Source of the DNA: Thraustochytrium sp. TN22
Taxonomy: Eukaryota; Sar; Bigyra; Thraustochytrida; Thraustochytriidae
DNA: 53,785 nt
NCBI GenBank assembly: GCA_013306675.1
Contig: JABLUY010000251.1
Location: 1-53,785 of the forward strand
Reading direction: 5' to 3'
The notes under the pieces are model-generated. The model was not told where the DNA came from. It saw only the letters and a program-made list of their open reading frames with translations, and did not search any database. This document shows positions 1 to 8,420 of the stretch, piece after piece. The stretch's first letter is position 1. The number at the start of each line of letters is the position of its first letter. The position numbers were made by a program, and so were the translations under genes.

Positions 1-31
<31 letters not shown>

Positions 32-708
32 GAACGGGCTTTAGCGGCGCCGCGCTCGCGCGCCCTGCGCACGCCTGCGGGCAGAGGGCGCGCCCCCTGC
101 GCGCGGCCGCCGCCCTCAGATCGCGCGCCCGTTGCCCCCCGCGCCCTCTGCGCGCGGCCAGGGGCCCTGCGCCCAGTGGGGAGAGGGGAGGGCCCGGGCG
201 CGCGAGGGCCGCCAGTGGGAGCCGGGAGGGGCAGTGGCGCAGGAGGGGTGTGGGAGACGCGCGCCGCGAGGAAAAGTCGCTACGGACGGGATGGTCTTTC
301 TTTCTCAGGCTGCAGAATCGAAATGGAGCGCGCGGGCGCGCGCGGCGGCGCGGCGGCGGGGCAGACGCTGGGGCGAGGACGAGGACGTCGTGGAGAGGGC
401 GGAGGACCTGGATATTGGAAGGTTCGTGGGATGCTCGGCCGTGGTCCTGGGGCGTGCGGAGGCGATGCTTGAAATGAATGAATGGCGTTCTCGGACAGGC
501 TATCAAAGGAGGGGCTGCTTCGTCTCTTCGCGCGATGGCGGACGCTCGCTCGCAGACGCGGGTCGGCGGCGGCAGCGGCTGCGCTTGAGGTGGGCTGTGG
601 AATTGGCGTCGCTTGCGTTGGCTTGGCTTGGCTTGACTTGACTCGACAGGACAGGACAGGTGCGGGCAAGGTCCCAGCGGCGCGAGCGGCACGGACGGCT
701 GCAAAGCT
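1..708. other. Spacer left of the YbeY gene, starting with a (GCG)n microsatellite
   Basis: The first 31 bases are an uninterrupted GCG trinucleotide run cut by the window edge. The rest is GC-rich with short direct repeats such as gacaggacagg near 645-660. Open frames here are arginine/alanine/glycine-rich on both strands and match nothing I recognise, so I call no gene. Confidence 0.6.
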
Positions 709-1569
709 TTAGCGGCGCGCGGCACCGCCGAGCTTGGCGAGCTCGATGAGGCCCGGGGATTGGGTCCAGCCGAGGTCGCGGAGGAGGGCGACCTCGGCCT
801 CGCGCATGACCTTGGCGTCCTTGGGCGTCTCGTGGTCAAGCATGGCGAGGTGGAGCATGCCGTGCACGAGCAGGATGCGCATCTCGTGGCGCAAGGAGTG
901 CTTGCGCTCGGCGGCCTGGCGCTCGGCCGTGTCGACCGAAATGACAATGTCGCCCAGATAGGCGGTGGCCGCGTCGCAGGTTGGCGCCTCGGAGAAGTTG
1001 ATGCCGTCGGCGCCTTCGAAGCTGTCGAAGACGGTGACTTCGCCCTGGGCCATGCCGTCAAGCTCGCTGGCCTCAATCTTAGCGAGTTCCTCGAGCAGCT
1101 CGGCCTCCTCCTCAGTGGTGTCAGCGTCGCCAGAGAAGTCCAGCTCAGACGGCGCGAAGGAGTCGCCGTAGCTGGCCTGCATGCAAAAGAGCGGGTACGA
1201 GAGCACGTCGGTGGGCGCGGCCTGGCCGCGGCCGTCCTCGTTGAGCTGCTCGATGGAATCATCGTCGCAGAGCGTGATCTGCACGCCGAAGCTGGGCTGG
1301 TCCTCCTCCTGCCTCTCGGCCTCCTCCAGCGCCGGCTTAATCAGCAGGTTGGCCAGCTGCTTCTCCCACTTGGTGGACGGCTTGGGCCGCACGGCGCGCA
1401 GCACCATGGCCTCGAGCACGCTCCTGGCGTCCTGCTCCGCCTCCACGCGCGCCTGGCGGCCCACGGCGCCGGGCGGCCACCGCAGCAGCGTGTGCTGCGA
1501 GCCCAGCAGCTCGGACGAGACGCCCACCACGGCCCGCCACGGCCTCTTTGCGCCCAGCCGCAGCGCCAT
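709..1569 (-). CDS. YbeY-type endoribonuclease, probably organellar
   Basis: The 286-aa protein ends in a YbeY core. It has a DVLSYP block, then GDIVISVDTAERQAAER, then the zinc motif HGMLHLAMLDH with the H-x3-H-x5-H spacing of the family, and a tail MREAEVALLRDLGW. Known YbeY proteins are zinc endoribonucleases that mature 16S-type rRNA in bacteria, plastids and mitochondria. The C-terminal half reads most like plant chloroplast YbeY from memory. I chose the ATG at 1569 because the longer upstream frame is low-complexity arginine-rich sequence. From this start the N-terminus (MALRLGAKRPWRAVVGVSS) is basic and hydroxylated, like a mitochondrial or plastid presequence. An acidic insertion of roughly 75 residues separates DVLSYP from GDIVIS, where typical family members have a short linker. 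It diverges from the gene at 2278. Organelle assignment is inference. Confidence 0.88.
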   Translation of the reverse strand: MALRLGAKRPWRAVVGVSSELLGSQHTLLRWPPGAVGRQARVEAEQDARSVLEAMVLRAVRPKPSTKWEKQLANLLIKPALEEAERQEEDQPSFGVQITLCDDDSIEQLNEDGRGQAAPTDVLSYPLFCMQASYGDSFAPSELDFSGDADTTEEEAELLEELAKIEASELDGMAQGEVTVFDSFEGADGINFSEAPTCDAATAYLGDIVISVDTAERQAAERKHSLRHEMRILLVHGMLHLAMLDHETPKDAKVMREAEVALLRDLGWTQSPGLIELAKLGGAARR

Positions 1570-2277
1570 CGCGCGGGGCCGCGGGGCTGCTCGCTCGCTC
1601 GCTCGCTCGCCTGTCTGCCTGCCTGCCTGCCCGTCCACGCGCGCGTCGGCGCCGAGCGAGCGGAGACGAGATTGGCAGTCTGCGCGCGCGGCGCCGGAGT
1701 CCGCCGCCCGCGCCACTCGACGGGGTCCGCCGTCGAATGCGTTGCGCGGGTCCGCCGTCGAATGCGTTGCGCGGTCCCTGCGACGGTTTCCCTCGCCAAG
1801 AATCGCAGAGGTCGCGCCGCCGCGCCGCTCGCTTCGAGCCCTGCGCGCGCGCGCCCGGCCGCCGGGCCCGTCGCGCTGGCTGGCCGGTTGCTGCGCAGAG
1901 AGCCGCCGGCTGCGGCGGGTCGTGCGCGCTCGCGGACGCGGAAGAGGCTGGAGAACGCGGCGGCGGCGCGGCGCGTCCCACTCACAACGACCGAGTCCCA
2001 GGCAGACCGGCGGGGGACAGCGAGACGTGGCGCGCCCCAGGTGAGGCCGGAAACGCTCGCGGCGAGCGCAAGCGTCTGCACGTCGCGGCAAGGGCGAGCG
2101 GAGCGGGCCCTGTTTCGGCCTCTCCACATCACGCTTGGTTGCTATAGTTATCGCGTGCGAGGTCCTGCGAGGCCCTCTCTTGCATCATTTCTGAGCGCTG
2201 TCCGAGTCGTGGCCGCTGCAGACAGAGCCCAGTCGATCGCTCGGCGGAGCACGACACGCGTGCCGTGCGCAGACGCG
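1570..2277. promoter_or_regulatory. Divergent promoter region with a 25-bp tandem duplication
   Basis: This 0.7-kb spacer lies between two divergent start codons and must hold both promoters. A GCTC tetranucleotide run (about 1588-1608) followed by TGCC repeats sits only about 20 bases upstream of the YbeY ATG. At 1723-1772 a 25-bp unit beginning gggtccgccgtcgaatgc is duplicated exactly head to tail. No TATA-like element is obvious. Confidence 0.45.
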
Positions 2278-3231
2278 ATGGAGGACCTGAGCGCCGTGGC
2301 CGGCAGGGATGAGAACGGCGGCGCGCTCAACGAGCATCGAGGAGGGGGAGGCGTCGCGGGCGTCGGCAAGCTGGGGCTCGCGGTCATTGAGGAGCAGCTC
2401 GCGCCGGAGCCTGCGGCCACAGTGGCGGCGATGGCGGCAGCGACGACGGTGATTACGACGACGTCGGCGGGCGAGGAGTCTGACTTCTTCGCCCTCGATG
2501 ACGATGACAGCGACTACGACGAGGGAGACGAGGAAGAGGAAGCCAAGCGCGAAGAGGAAGCCAAGCACGAAGAGAATGCCAAGCGCGAAGAGGAATCCAA
2601 GCACGAAGAGGGCCTGGAGGCCGCGGCAAGCCAGACGCGGCGGCGCCGCGTGTCCATGGTGCCAGCCTCGGGAGGTTGGCGTCTCAAGTACGACTCGGCG
2701 CTGCAGCAGATCGGCCACCTCCAGAGCAGCAATGACCTTTTGCGCAGCGAGGTGAGCAAGCTCAAACTCTCTCTCGCGCTCAAGGAGGCCGAGGTGGTGA
2801 CCATGAAGGAGCCCTTGGACGGCCCCTCCGTGGCTGCAGCCTCCAGCGCCGCGGGCAAAAGCAAGGGCACGGCCACGGGTACGGCCAAAGGCAAGGGCAA
2901 GGGCAAGGGCAAGGCAGCGGCGCGGCCTGCAATGCGGCCACCGGTCACAGCGCAGAAAGCGCCTTTGGGGCCAAGCGCTCCAAAGACAGCATCTGCGGCG
3001 CGCCCTCCACTCGTGCCTCGCTCGCGACCTGCACCTGCGCCTCCGGCGCCCAGGCCTCCGGCGCAAGAGATCGACTGCGCAGAGCTTTTTCATGACCTGA
3101 TCGAGAGCGAGTCTTTCCAGCTCGTTGGCTCGGGCGAGTCTGTGTTGGACCAGCTGTCAGAGCAGTGCAAGAAGGACGTGGTGATTCGCTATTGCGACCT
3201 GCTGGACAGCATCGCCAAGACCATGAGCTGA
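2278..3231 (+). CDS. Unrecognised acidic, coiled-coil, proline-rich protein
   Basis: 317 aa from the ATG at 2278; the frame stays open far upstream but only as antisense of YbeY. I do not recognise a family. In order: a low-complexity N-terminus; an acidic stretch (about 67-112) with a repeated AKREEE/AKHEEN hexapeptide encoded by 18-bp tandem repeats; a basic patch RRRR (121-124); a predicted heptad-rich helix (about 138-178); glycine-lysine repeats (about 195-212); a proline-rich segment (214-262); and a C-terminal helical segment (265-317) rich in cysteine and acidic residues. The C-terminal segment looks the most likely to be a folded conserved unit. It converges on the aminodeoxychorismate synthase gene, with 174 bases between the two stops. 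A truncated copy of its own 3' end lies in that gap. Confidence 0.65.
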   Translation: MEDLSAVAGRDENGGALNEHRGGGGVAGVGKLGLAVIEEQLAPEPAATVAAMAAATTVITTTSAGEESDFFALDDDDSDYDEGDEEEEAKREEEAKHEENAKREEESKHEEGLEAAASQTRRRRVSMVPASGGWRLKYDSALQQIGHLQSSNDLLRSEVSKLKLSLALKEAEVVTMKEPLDGPSVAAASSAAGKSKGTATGTAKGKGKGKGKAAARPAMRPPVTAQKAPLGPSAPKTASAARPPLVPRSRPAPAPPAPRPPAQEIDCAELFHDLIESESFQLVGSGESVLDQLSEQCKKDVVIRYCDLLDSIAKTMS

Positions 3232-3262
3232 GCTTGACAGAGCAATTTTTAAATGCAAACAT

Positions 3263-3312
3263 GACGTGGTGACCTGCAGCAAAGCATCGCCAAGGCCGTG
3301 AGCTACAGCTCG
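3263..3312 (+). pseudogene. Partial duplicate of the 3' end of the upstream gene
   Basis: Starting with gacgtggtga and running through agcatcgccaag and tgagct, this stretch repeats bases 3174-3234, the last coding bases and stop of the preceding gene, with an internal deletion of about 13 bases and a few substitutions. It is not coding here. It is one of several short gene-piece copies in this window. Confidence 0.6.
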
Positions 3313-3405
3313 AGGCGCGCGGCCAAAGAGAGAGAGAGAGACGCACACATCAGACGAGACATTCTTTTCTTGTATACATGATGGTTGGTTCAGTCGGGTC
3401 TTGAC

Positions 3406-6234
3406 TCACTCGTCCGCCGCAAGCAGGGTCCCAAAGACAGACTGCACCCGCGCAGCCTTGAGCTTCGTCTCGTCGAGCTCGGCCTGCGGGTCGCTGAGCG
3501 CAACAATGGCACCGCCCGTGCCGACGCTGACGCCGGCCGGCGTGACCACGGCCGTGCGAATGACGATGTTGAGGTCGGAGGCACCGGTGAGCGCCAGGAA
3601 GCCCAGCGCACCGGCGTAAACGCCCCGCTCGCGCGGCTCGAGGTGATCGATGATCTGCATGGTGCGCAGCTTTGGCGCGCCTGTCATGGAGCCGCCCGGG
3701 AAGGCCGCCTGAATGGCGCGCAGCGAGGGCGGGAAGCGCTGGCGGCGGCCGGCCTGCGGCAGCGCAGAGGCGCCGTCCTCCTCGAGGCTGAGCCGGCCGC
3801 GCACCGTGGACACGAGCTGGTGCACGGTCGCGAAGGACTCAATGTGCATGAGCTTGGGCACGTGGACCGAGCCGACCTGGCAGACACGGCCAAGGTCATT
3901 GCGCACGAGGTCCACGATCATGAGGTTCTCGGCGCGGTCCTTGACGCTGGTGCGGAGCTCCTCGGCGAGCGCCGCGTCCTCCTCCGGCGTGCTGCCGCGC
4001 TGGATCGTGCCCTTGATCGGCTTGGACTCCACGACACCGTCCGCGGAGATGCGCAGGAAGCGCTCCGGCGAGCTGCAGCAGACCGCAAAGTCCGCCGTCT
4101 GGCTCCGCACCTCAAAGAAAGTCGCGTAGGGCGCCGGGTTCGCGACGCGCAGCTGCCTGTACACGTCGAGCGCCCGCGGCCGCAGTGCCTTGCTCTCCAT
4201 GCTGAGCTGCTTTGTCAGGCACACCTCGTACGTCTCGCCAGCGCGGATCTGCTCGATGCTCGCACCAATGAGCCCCAAGTAGTCCGGGTCTGAGACCGTG
4301 CTGCGGAGCACCTCGCCATGGTAGGATGCGGGCGCCGCCGGCGCCGCAGCGCCAGCCCCCGAAAGCTGCTGCTGCTGCTGCTGCTGCTGCTCGTGTTGCT
4401 GCTGCTGCTGCTGCTCGGGCTGGTCGCCCGCAAGTACGGCAACCTGTTGCGCGAGGCGCTCAAGCGCCTCGCGGGCCTCGCGGCGCCAGCTGGCCTGCGC
4501 CGCCGCGACGGCCGGCCCGCCGTCCTCGTACGTGACGAGCCAGCAGCGGCGCGAGTCGTGGTCCCAGGCCAGCATGCGGTCCGCGAAGAGAAAGCAGCTG
4601 TCCGGCACATACCTGTCGCCCTCGCAGCATTGCGACTTGTGCGGCGGCAGCGCATTCTCGGCCTCGGCCTCCGGCGAGACGCGCGGCAGCTCCAGCTCGC
4701 TGCCGGCGTCCGAGGTGATGGAGGCGCGCCGCGGCATGGTGGTCTTGACGCCGCACAGCTTGCGCAGACCGTAGCCGAAGAAGCCAACGTAGCCAGAGCA
4801 CGCGGCAAAGGGCAGGTCCCAGTCCTGCAGGGGCCGCAGGTCGGCATCAGGCACGGTGGCCGCGTCGACGCCGGCCGGAAGCACAGCGAAGGCGGCGTCG
4901 CGGCGCTTCTCGTCCATCTCGTGCGTCAGGTACTGGAAGATGTCCTCGACCTCGGTGCTGTACGGCGCAGCCCAGCCGGTGGCGGCCGTGCCGTAGGTGC
5001 GCAGGCGATGCGGCGGGCGGCGGTGCGCGTGGCCCGTGGCGGAGAGCGCGCGGCTGGCCGGGTCGACGAAGAACTCCACCAGCTCCGCGAGCGGGCCCTC
5101 CGCGTTGCCCATGTAGGAGAAGCGCGCCTGCGAGGCGGCGGCCGGCAAGCCCTGGTCGCGCGTGGCCGAGTCGAGCCAGAAGCGCGTGCTCGAGCGCGGC
5201 TCCGCGTCGCGCGCGGGAAAGACCGCATCGAAGACCGCCTCGGTGCTGATGGCGCCGGCCGGCGTCGCCTCAAAGAGCGCCACGGGCTCCACGACGACGC
5301 GGCGGTCGCACGGGCCGGTCGAGGGCAGCGAGCCCGTGGGCGTGCCAGGCGACTCGAGCGGCAGCGCGTGCGCGCCGGCGGCGACGTGGGTGGCATCATC
5401 GATGTCGCCGACGTGCACGCCGCGCGCGGCCCAGAAGCGCGCGGCCTCGCGCAAAAAGTTGCGCACCATCTGGGCGCCATACTCGGAGCAGATGGACTCG
5501 GGGTGAAACTGCACGCCGACGGTGACGCGCGCCGCGTCGTCCACCTGGAGCGCCATGATGGCGCCGTCCTCAGAGCGGGCGGTGATGCGCACGTGCGCCG
5601 GCAGCGTGGCCTCGTCGACCACGAGCGAGTGGTAGCGAACCGCGTCAAAGGGCGAGGGCACCTCCGCGAAGAGAACGCCGGCACGTGGCTCCAGGTGCAC
5701 CTTTGTGACCCGGCCGTGCATGGGTTCCTTGCCGCGCACCACGCGAGCGCCGGCCAGGGCAGCCAGCAGCTGCATGCCGAGGCAGACGCCGAAGACCGGC
5801 ACGCTGGCGTCGCGCATGGCGCCGGCCGAGAGCCCGACGTCGGTCGGCTCGTGCGGCGACCCGGGGCCGGGCGAGACCACGACGTTGTCAAAGTCCACGC
5901 CGGGCCGCAGCGCCTGGCACAGCGCGTCCCAGTCCGCGCCGAAGTCGTCGTTCTGCACCACCAGCGGCTCCTGCCCGCTCACGCCGGCGATGAGCTGGAA
6001 CAGGTTGTACGTGTAGCTGTCATAGTTGTCGATGAGCAGCGTGCGCGCCATGCCTGCCCGCCCTTGCTGCTGCTGCTGCTGCTTGTGCTGGTGCTGGGTC
6101 TGCTGCTGGGTTTGCGGTTGCTGCGCTTCCTGTCCCTGCGCGGGCGCCGGCGCCTGCTGCTCCGGCACGGCCGAGCCCGGACTCTCGTCGCCAGCGGCGG
6201 GCTGCAGGTCAGCCGCGTTGGCCTCCTCGTTCAT
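3406..6234 (-). CDS. ADCS: Aminodeoxychorismate synthase (fused PabA-PabB)
   Basis: The 942-aa protein joins a class I glutamine amidotransferase and a chorismate-binding enzyme, making 4-amino-4-deoxychorismate for p-aminobenzoate and folate synthesis. The amidotransferase half (about 62-270) shows TLLIDNYDSYTYN, the nucleophile motif GVCLGMQ (Cys151) and FHPES (His244, Glu246). The synthase half (about 370-942) shows ESKPIKGT (Lys741), DLVRND, and PGGSMTGAPK. Lysine in PIKGT distinguishes PabB from anthranilate synthase, which has alanine there. The fused form is known in fungi, plants and apicomplexans. Two glutamine-rich stretches are inserted: at about 38-58 before the first conserved residue, and at about 605-623 inside the synthase half. 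The ATG at 6234 is the first in frame. A start at 6051 would begin just before the conserved domain, so the Q-rich leader is less certain. Confidence 0.95.
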   Translation of the reverse strand: MNEEANAADLQPAAGDESPGSAVPEQQAPAPAQGQEAQQPQTQQQTQHQHKQQQQQQGRAGMARTLLIDNYDSYTYNLFQLIAGVSGQEPLVVQNDDFGADWDALCQALRPGVDFDNVVVSPGPGSPHEPTDVGLSAGAMRDASVPVFGVCLGMQLLAALAGARVVRGKEPMHGRVTKVHLEPRAGVLFAEVPSPFDAVRYHSLVVDEATLPAHVRITARSEDGAIMALQVDDAARVTVGVQFHPESICSEYGAQMVRNFLREAARFWAARGVHVGDIDDATHVAAGAHALPLESPGTPTGSLPSTGPCDRRVVVEPVALFEATPAGAISTEAVFDAVFPARDAEPRSSTRFWLDSATRDQGLPAAASQARFSYMGNAEGPLAELVEFFVDPASRALSATGHAHRRPPHRLRTYGTAATGWAAPYSTEVEDIFQYLTHEMDEKRRDAAFAVLPAGVDAATVPDADLRPLQDWDLPFAACSGYVGFFGYGLRKLCGVKTTMPRRASITSDAGSELELPRVSPEAEAENALPPHKSQCCEGDRYVPDSCFLFADRMLAWDHDSRRCWLVTYEDGGPAVAAAQASWRREAREALERLAQQVAVLAGDQPEQQQQQQHEQQQQQQQQLSGAGAAAPAAPASYHGEVLRSTVSDPDYLGLIGASIEQIRAGETYEVCLTKQLSMESKALRPRALDVYRQLRVANPAPYATFFEVRSQTADFAVCCSSPERFLRISADGVVESKPIKGTIQRGSTPEEDAALAEELRTSVKDRAENLMIVDLVRNDLGRVCQVGSVHVPKLMHIESFATVHQLVSTVRGRLSLEEDGASALPQAGRRQRFPPSLRAIQAAFPGGSMTGAPKLRTMQIIDHLEPRERGVYAGALGFLALTGASDLNIVIRTAVVTPAGVSVGTGGAIVALSDPQAELDETKLKAARVQSVFGTLLAADE

Positions 6235-6968
6235 TCGGCTCTGCTCGCCGCGCCGCGCCGTCGCGCTGCCGCCGGCCAGACACCCACACGCCTTCCGTCA
6301 GCGCCCAAGCCTCCCGCGCCTTTTTCCTCGTGAAGTCGCGGCCTCCGCCAGTCAGCAGCAGCAGCGAGCGCTCCGCCGTCGCCGCCGCCGCCGCCTCGGC
6401 TCCTCCCACGCTCGCCCCGGCCCGCCTGAGCCGGAGAACCGGCACGTGGCAGCGCAGGGGCCTCCGCGCCGCCCTGCCGGCGCCTCGCCGCGCCCGCCTC
6501 GCGCCCGCCTCGCGCTCTGCGCGCGCGCGCCGCCGCGCGCAGCGGCCGCGCCGCCGGCCAGTGGCACAGAGAGTGTCTGGGTGTTTCGATGATTCAGCGA
6601 GGGGTTAGTCTTCGGAGTTCTCGCGTGACGTTCGTTCGTTCTGTTCCCACTGCCACTCCTTCCAGACGGTCACGGTGGACCCGGGGCCGGGCCCGGGGCT
6701 CGGGGCCGGGCCTGGCCGGTACGTGACCATAACCGTAACCGTAACTCCGACAGTGAAGTCCGAGTCCGAGTCCGAGTCGCTGCCACTCTCGGCGACCCTT
6801 CCTTTCACTCCGCGACCGCGCCGGGCCAACTCACCTTAGACTATAGAAATGAGGGACTGCCCCAAGTGGTGGCCGGTCAGGTTGGCTGTCGGGGCGCTTG
6901 TGAGAGCATGCATGCCGCGCGTGGTGAGACGACGATATGGCGGTCCAGGCCAGCGGTACGACGTCGTT
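6235..6968. other. Spacer upstream of ADCS with GC palindromes and a candidate dispersed repeat
   Basis: This stretch should contain the ADCS promoter. At about 6683-6717 it has overlapping palindromes of the gggcccggg type. They are followed by acgtgaccataaccgtaacc and, at 6744-6757, the 14-mer actccgacagtgaa, which recurs exactly at 32393-32406 in another spacer. Iterated gtccgagtcc follows. A short minus-strand open frame at 6605-6829 is low-complexity SD/GP repeats and I do not call it a gene. Confidence 0.45.
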
Positions 6969-7950
6969 GATGAGCTGAACCACGAGTGTGCGCTCGAACG
7001 ATGCGGCGATCCGGGCAGGATCGGGAGTTCGAGTGCTGAGGTTGGTGTTTGTAAATGGCAGATGAAGCGTGGATGCGGTTGATGAGCTGAAGCGTGCCTG
7101 CGCGCTCGAACAAGACAGCGATCCGGGCAGGATCGGGAGTTCGAGTGCTGAGGTTGGTGTTGTAAATGGCAGATGAAGCGTGCATGCGGTTGATGAGCTG
7201 AAGCGTGCCTGCGCGCTCGAACAAGACAGCGATCCGGGCAGGATCGGGAGTTCGAGTGCTGAGGATGGTGTTGTAAATGGCAGATGAAGCGTGCATGCGG
7301 TTGATGAGCTGAAGCGTGCCTGCGCGCTCGAACAAGACAGCGATCCGGGCAGGATCGGGAGTTCGAGTGCTGAGGTTGGTGTTGTAAATGGCAGATGAAG
7401 CGTGCATGCGGTTGATGAGCTGAAGCGTGCCTGCGCGCTCGAACAAGACAGCGATCCGGGCAGGATCGGGAGTTCGAGTGCTGAGGTTGGTGTTGTAAAT
7501 GGCAGATGAAGCGTGCATGCGGTTGATGAGCTGAAGCGTGCCTGCGCGCTCGAACAAGGCAGCGATCCGGGCAGGATCGGGAGTTCGAGTGCTGAGGTTG
7601 GTGTTGTAAATGGCAGATGAAGCGTGGATGCGGTTGATGAGCTGAAGCGTGCCTGCGCGCTCGAACAAGACAGCGATCCGGGCAGGATCGGGAGTTCGTG
7701 TGCTGAAGACCTGCTCGAAGGACGCCTGGCTGAGCCCGCTGTGCGAGAGCGAGTCCAGGTCGTCCTCGTCGTCCATCTCCGTCGTGTCGTCGTACTCCGT
7801 GGTCTCGTCCTCGGACGCCTCCCCGGCGTTCGTGCGCCACCCCTTGCCGGACAGCCGCTTGAGCGAGGCGCGCAGGCCGCGCGCGTCGCTCCTGGTCGAC
7901 GAGCGGCCCTTGCCTTCTTGGCCGCCGCGGCGTGCCCTGCGTGCGCGGCT
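6877..7950 (-). pseudogene. Possible gene or gene remnant: acidic segment followed by 37-aa repeats
   Basis: The minus frame contains an acidic, non-repetitive stretch (about 7710-7905) with DETTEYDDTTEMDDEDD and then SQASFEQVF. It looks like genuine coding sequence and runs into the 37-residue repeats. No convincing ATG precedes it: the first in-frame ATG found is at 7776, inside the acidic segment, and the frame upstream runs into the 56-bp array without an ATG. I recognise no family. It may be an expressed repeat protein with an unseen intron or start, or the amplified 3' end of a decayed gene. Treat the coordinates as approximate. Confidence 0.35.
6969..7706. repeat. Tandem array of 111-bp units, about 6.6 copies
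   Basis: Units begin with gatgagctga at 6969, 7081, 7192, 7303, 7414, 7525 and 7636. The spacing is 111 bases except the first (112, one extra t near 7048). Units are nearly identical except the leftmost, which is diverged. Because 111 is divisible by three, all three minus-strand frames stay open and encode 37-residue repeats. The most protein-like frame reads STRTPDPARIAVLFERAG and then INRMHASSAIY per unit. That frame is continuous with the acidic sequence to the right (7707-7950). The extra base in the leftmost unit shifts this frame. Confidence 0.9.
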
Positions 7951-7987
7951 TGACGCTGCGCCGCGCGCCGCCACTGCGCGGCGCGGC

Positions 7988-8297
7988 GACGAAGCGCTTT
8001 GCCGCCGACTTGTCGCACTGGCAGCCGCCGGGCGCGGCGCGGCGACGAAGCGCTTTGCCGCCGACTTGTCGCACTGGCAGCCGCCGGGCGCGGCGCGGCG
8101 ACGAAGCGCTTTGCCGCCGACTTGTCGCACTGGCAGCCGCCGGGCGCGGCGCGGCGACGAAGCGCTTTGCCGCCGACTTGTCGCACTGGCAGCCGCCGGG
8201 CGCGGCGCGGCGACGAAGCGCTTTGCCGCCGACTTGTCGCACTGGCAGCCGCCGGGCGCGGCGCGGCGACGAAGCGCTTTGCCGCCGACTTGTCGCC
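7988..8297. repeat. Tandem array of 56-bp units, about 5.5 copies
   Basis: The unit starts gacgaagcgctttgccgccg and repeats at 7988, 8044, 8100, 8156, 8212 and 8268 with essentially no divergence in the copies I compared. Since 56 is not a multiple of three, a reading frame through the array cycles through all three phases, yet no stop appears in any. Near identity suggests recent or ongoing expansion. Confidence 0.92.
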
Positions 8298-8411
8298 TCT
8301 GCCTGATCAGACTGTCCTCGGCCGCGAGACAACGGCCACCTCCTCAGTCGGACAGCCAGCTGGCAGGCCGAGGCCGACTCCGAGTTCACAGGCAAGAGAC
8401 GAATCGGCCAG

Positions 8412-8420
8412 CCGGTTTTC
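8412..8420 (+). repeat. Candidate left target-site duplication (CCGGTTTTC)
   Basis: The 9-mer CCGGTTTTC occurs here and again at 14686-14694, bracketing the transposon gene. Immediately inside each copy the element would start with TCA on the appropriate strand. A 9-base match between two several-hundred-base flanks is not rare by chance, so this is a candidate only. Confidence 0.35.

Noticed and set aside
760-2277. Long upstream extension of the acidic protein frame
   Set aside because: It overlaps YbeY antisense and the divergent promoter. Composition changes at the ATG at 2278.
4318-6333. Plus-strand open frame of about 670 codons opposite ADCS
   Set aside because: It is a shadow of the ADCS gene. 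Its leucine run is only the antisense of the polyglutamine codons.
6605-6829. Short minus-strand ORF with SDSDSDSD and GPAPSPGPGPG
   Set aside because: It consists of translated simple repeats and palindromes. Similar sequence blocks recur in another spacer, which fits a repeat better than a gene.
7988-8297. CRISPR-like regular spacing in the 56-bp array
   Set aside because: Units are contiguous and identical with no variable spacers; the genome is eukaryotic.
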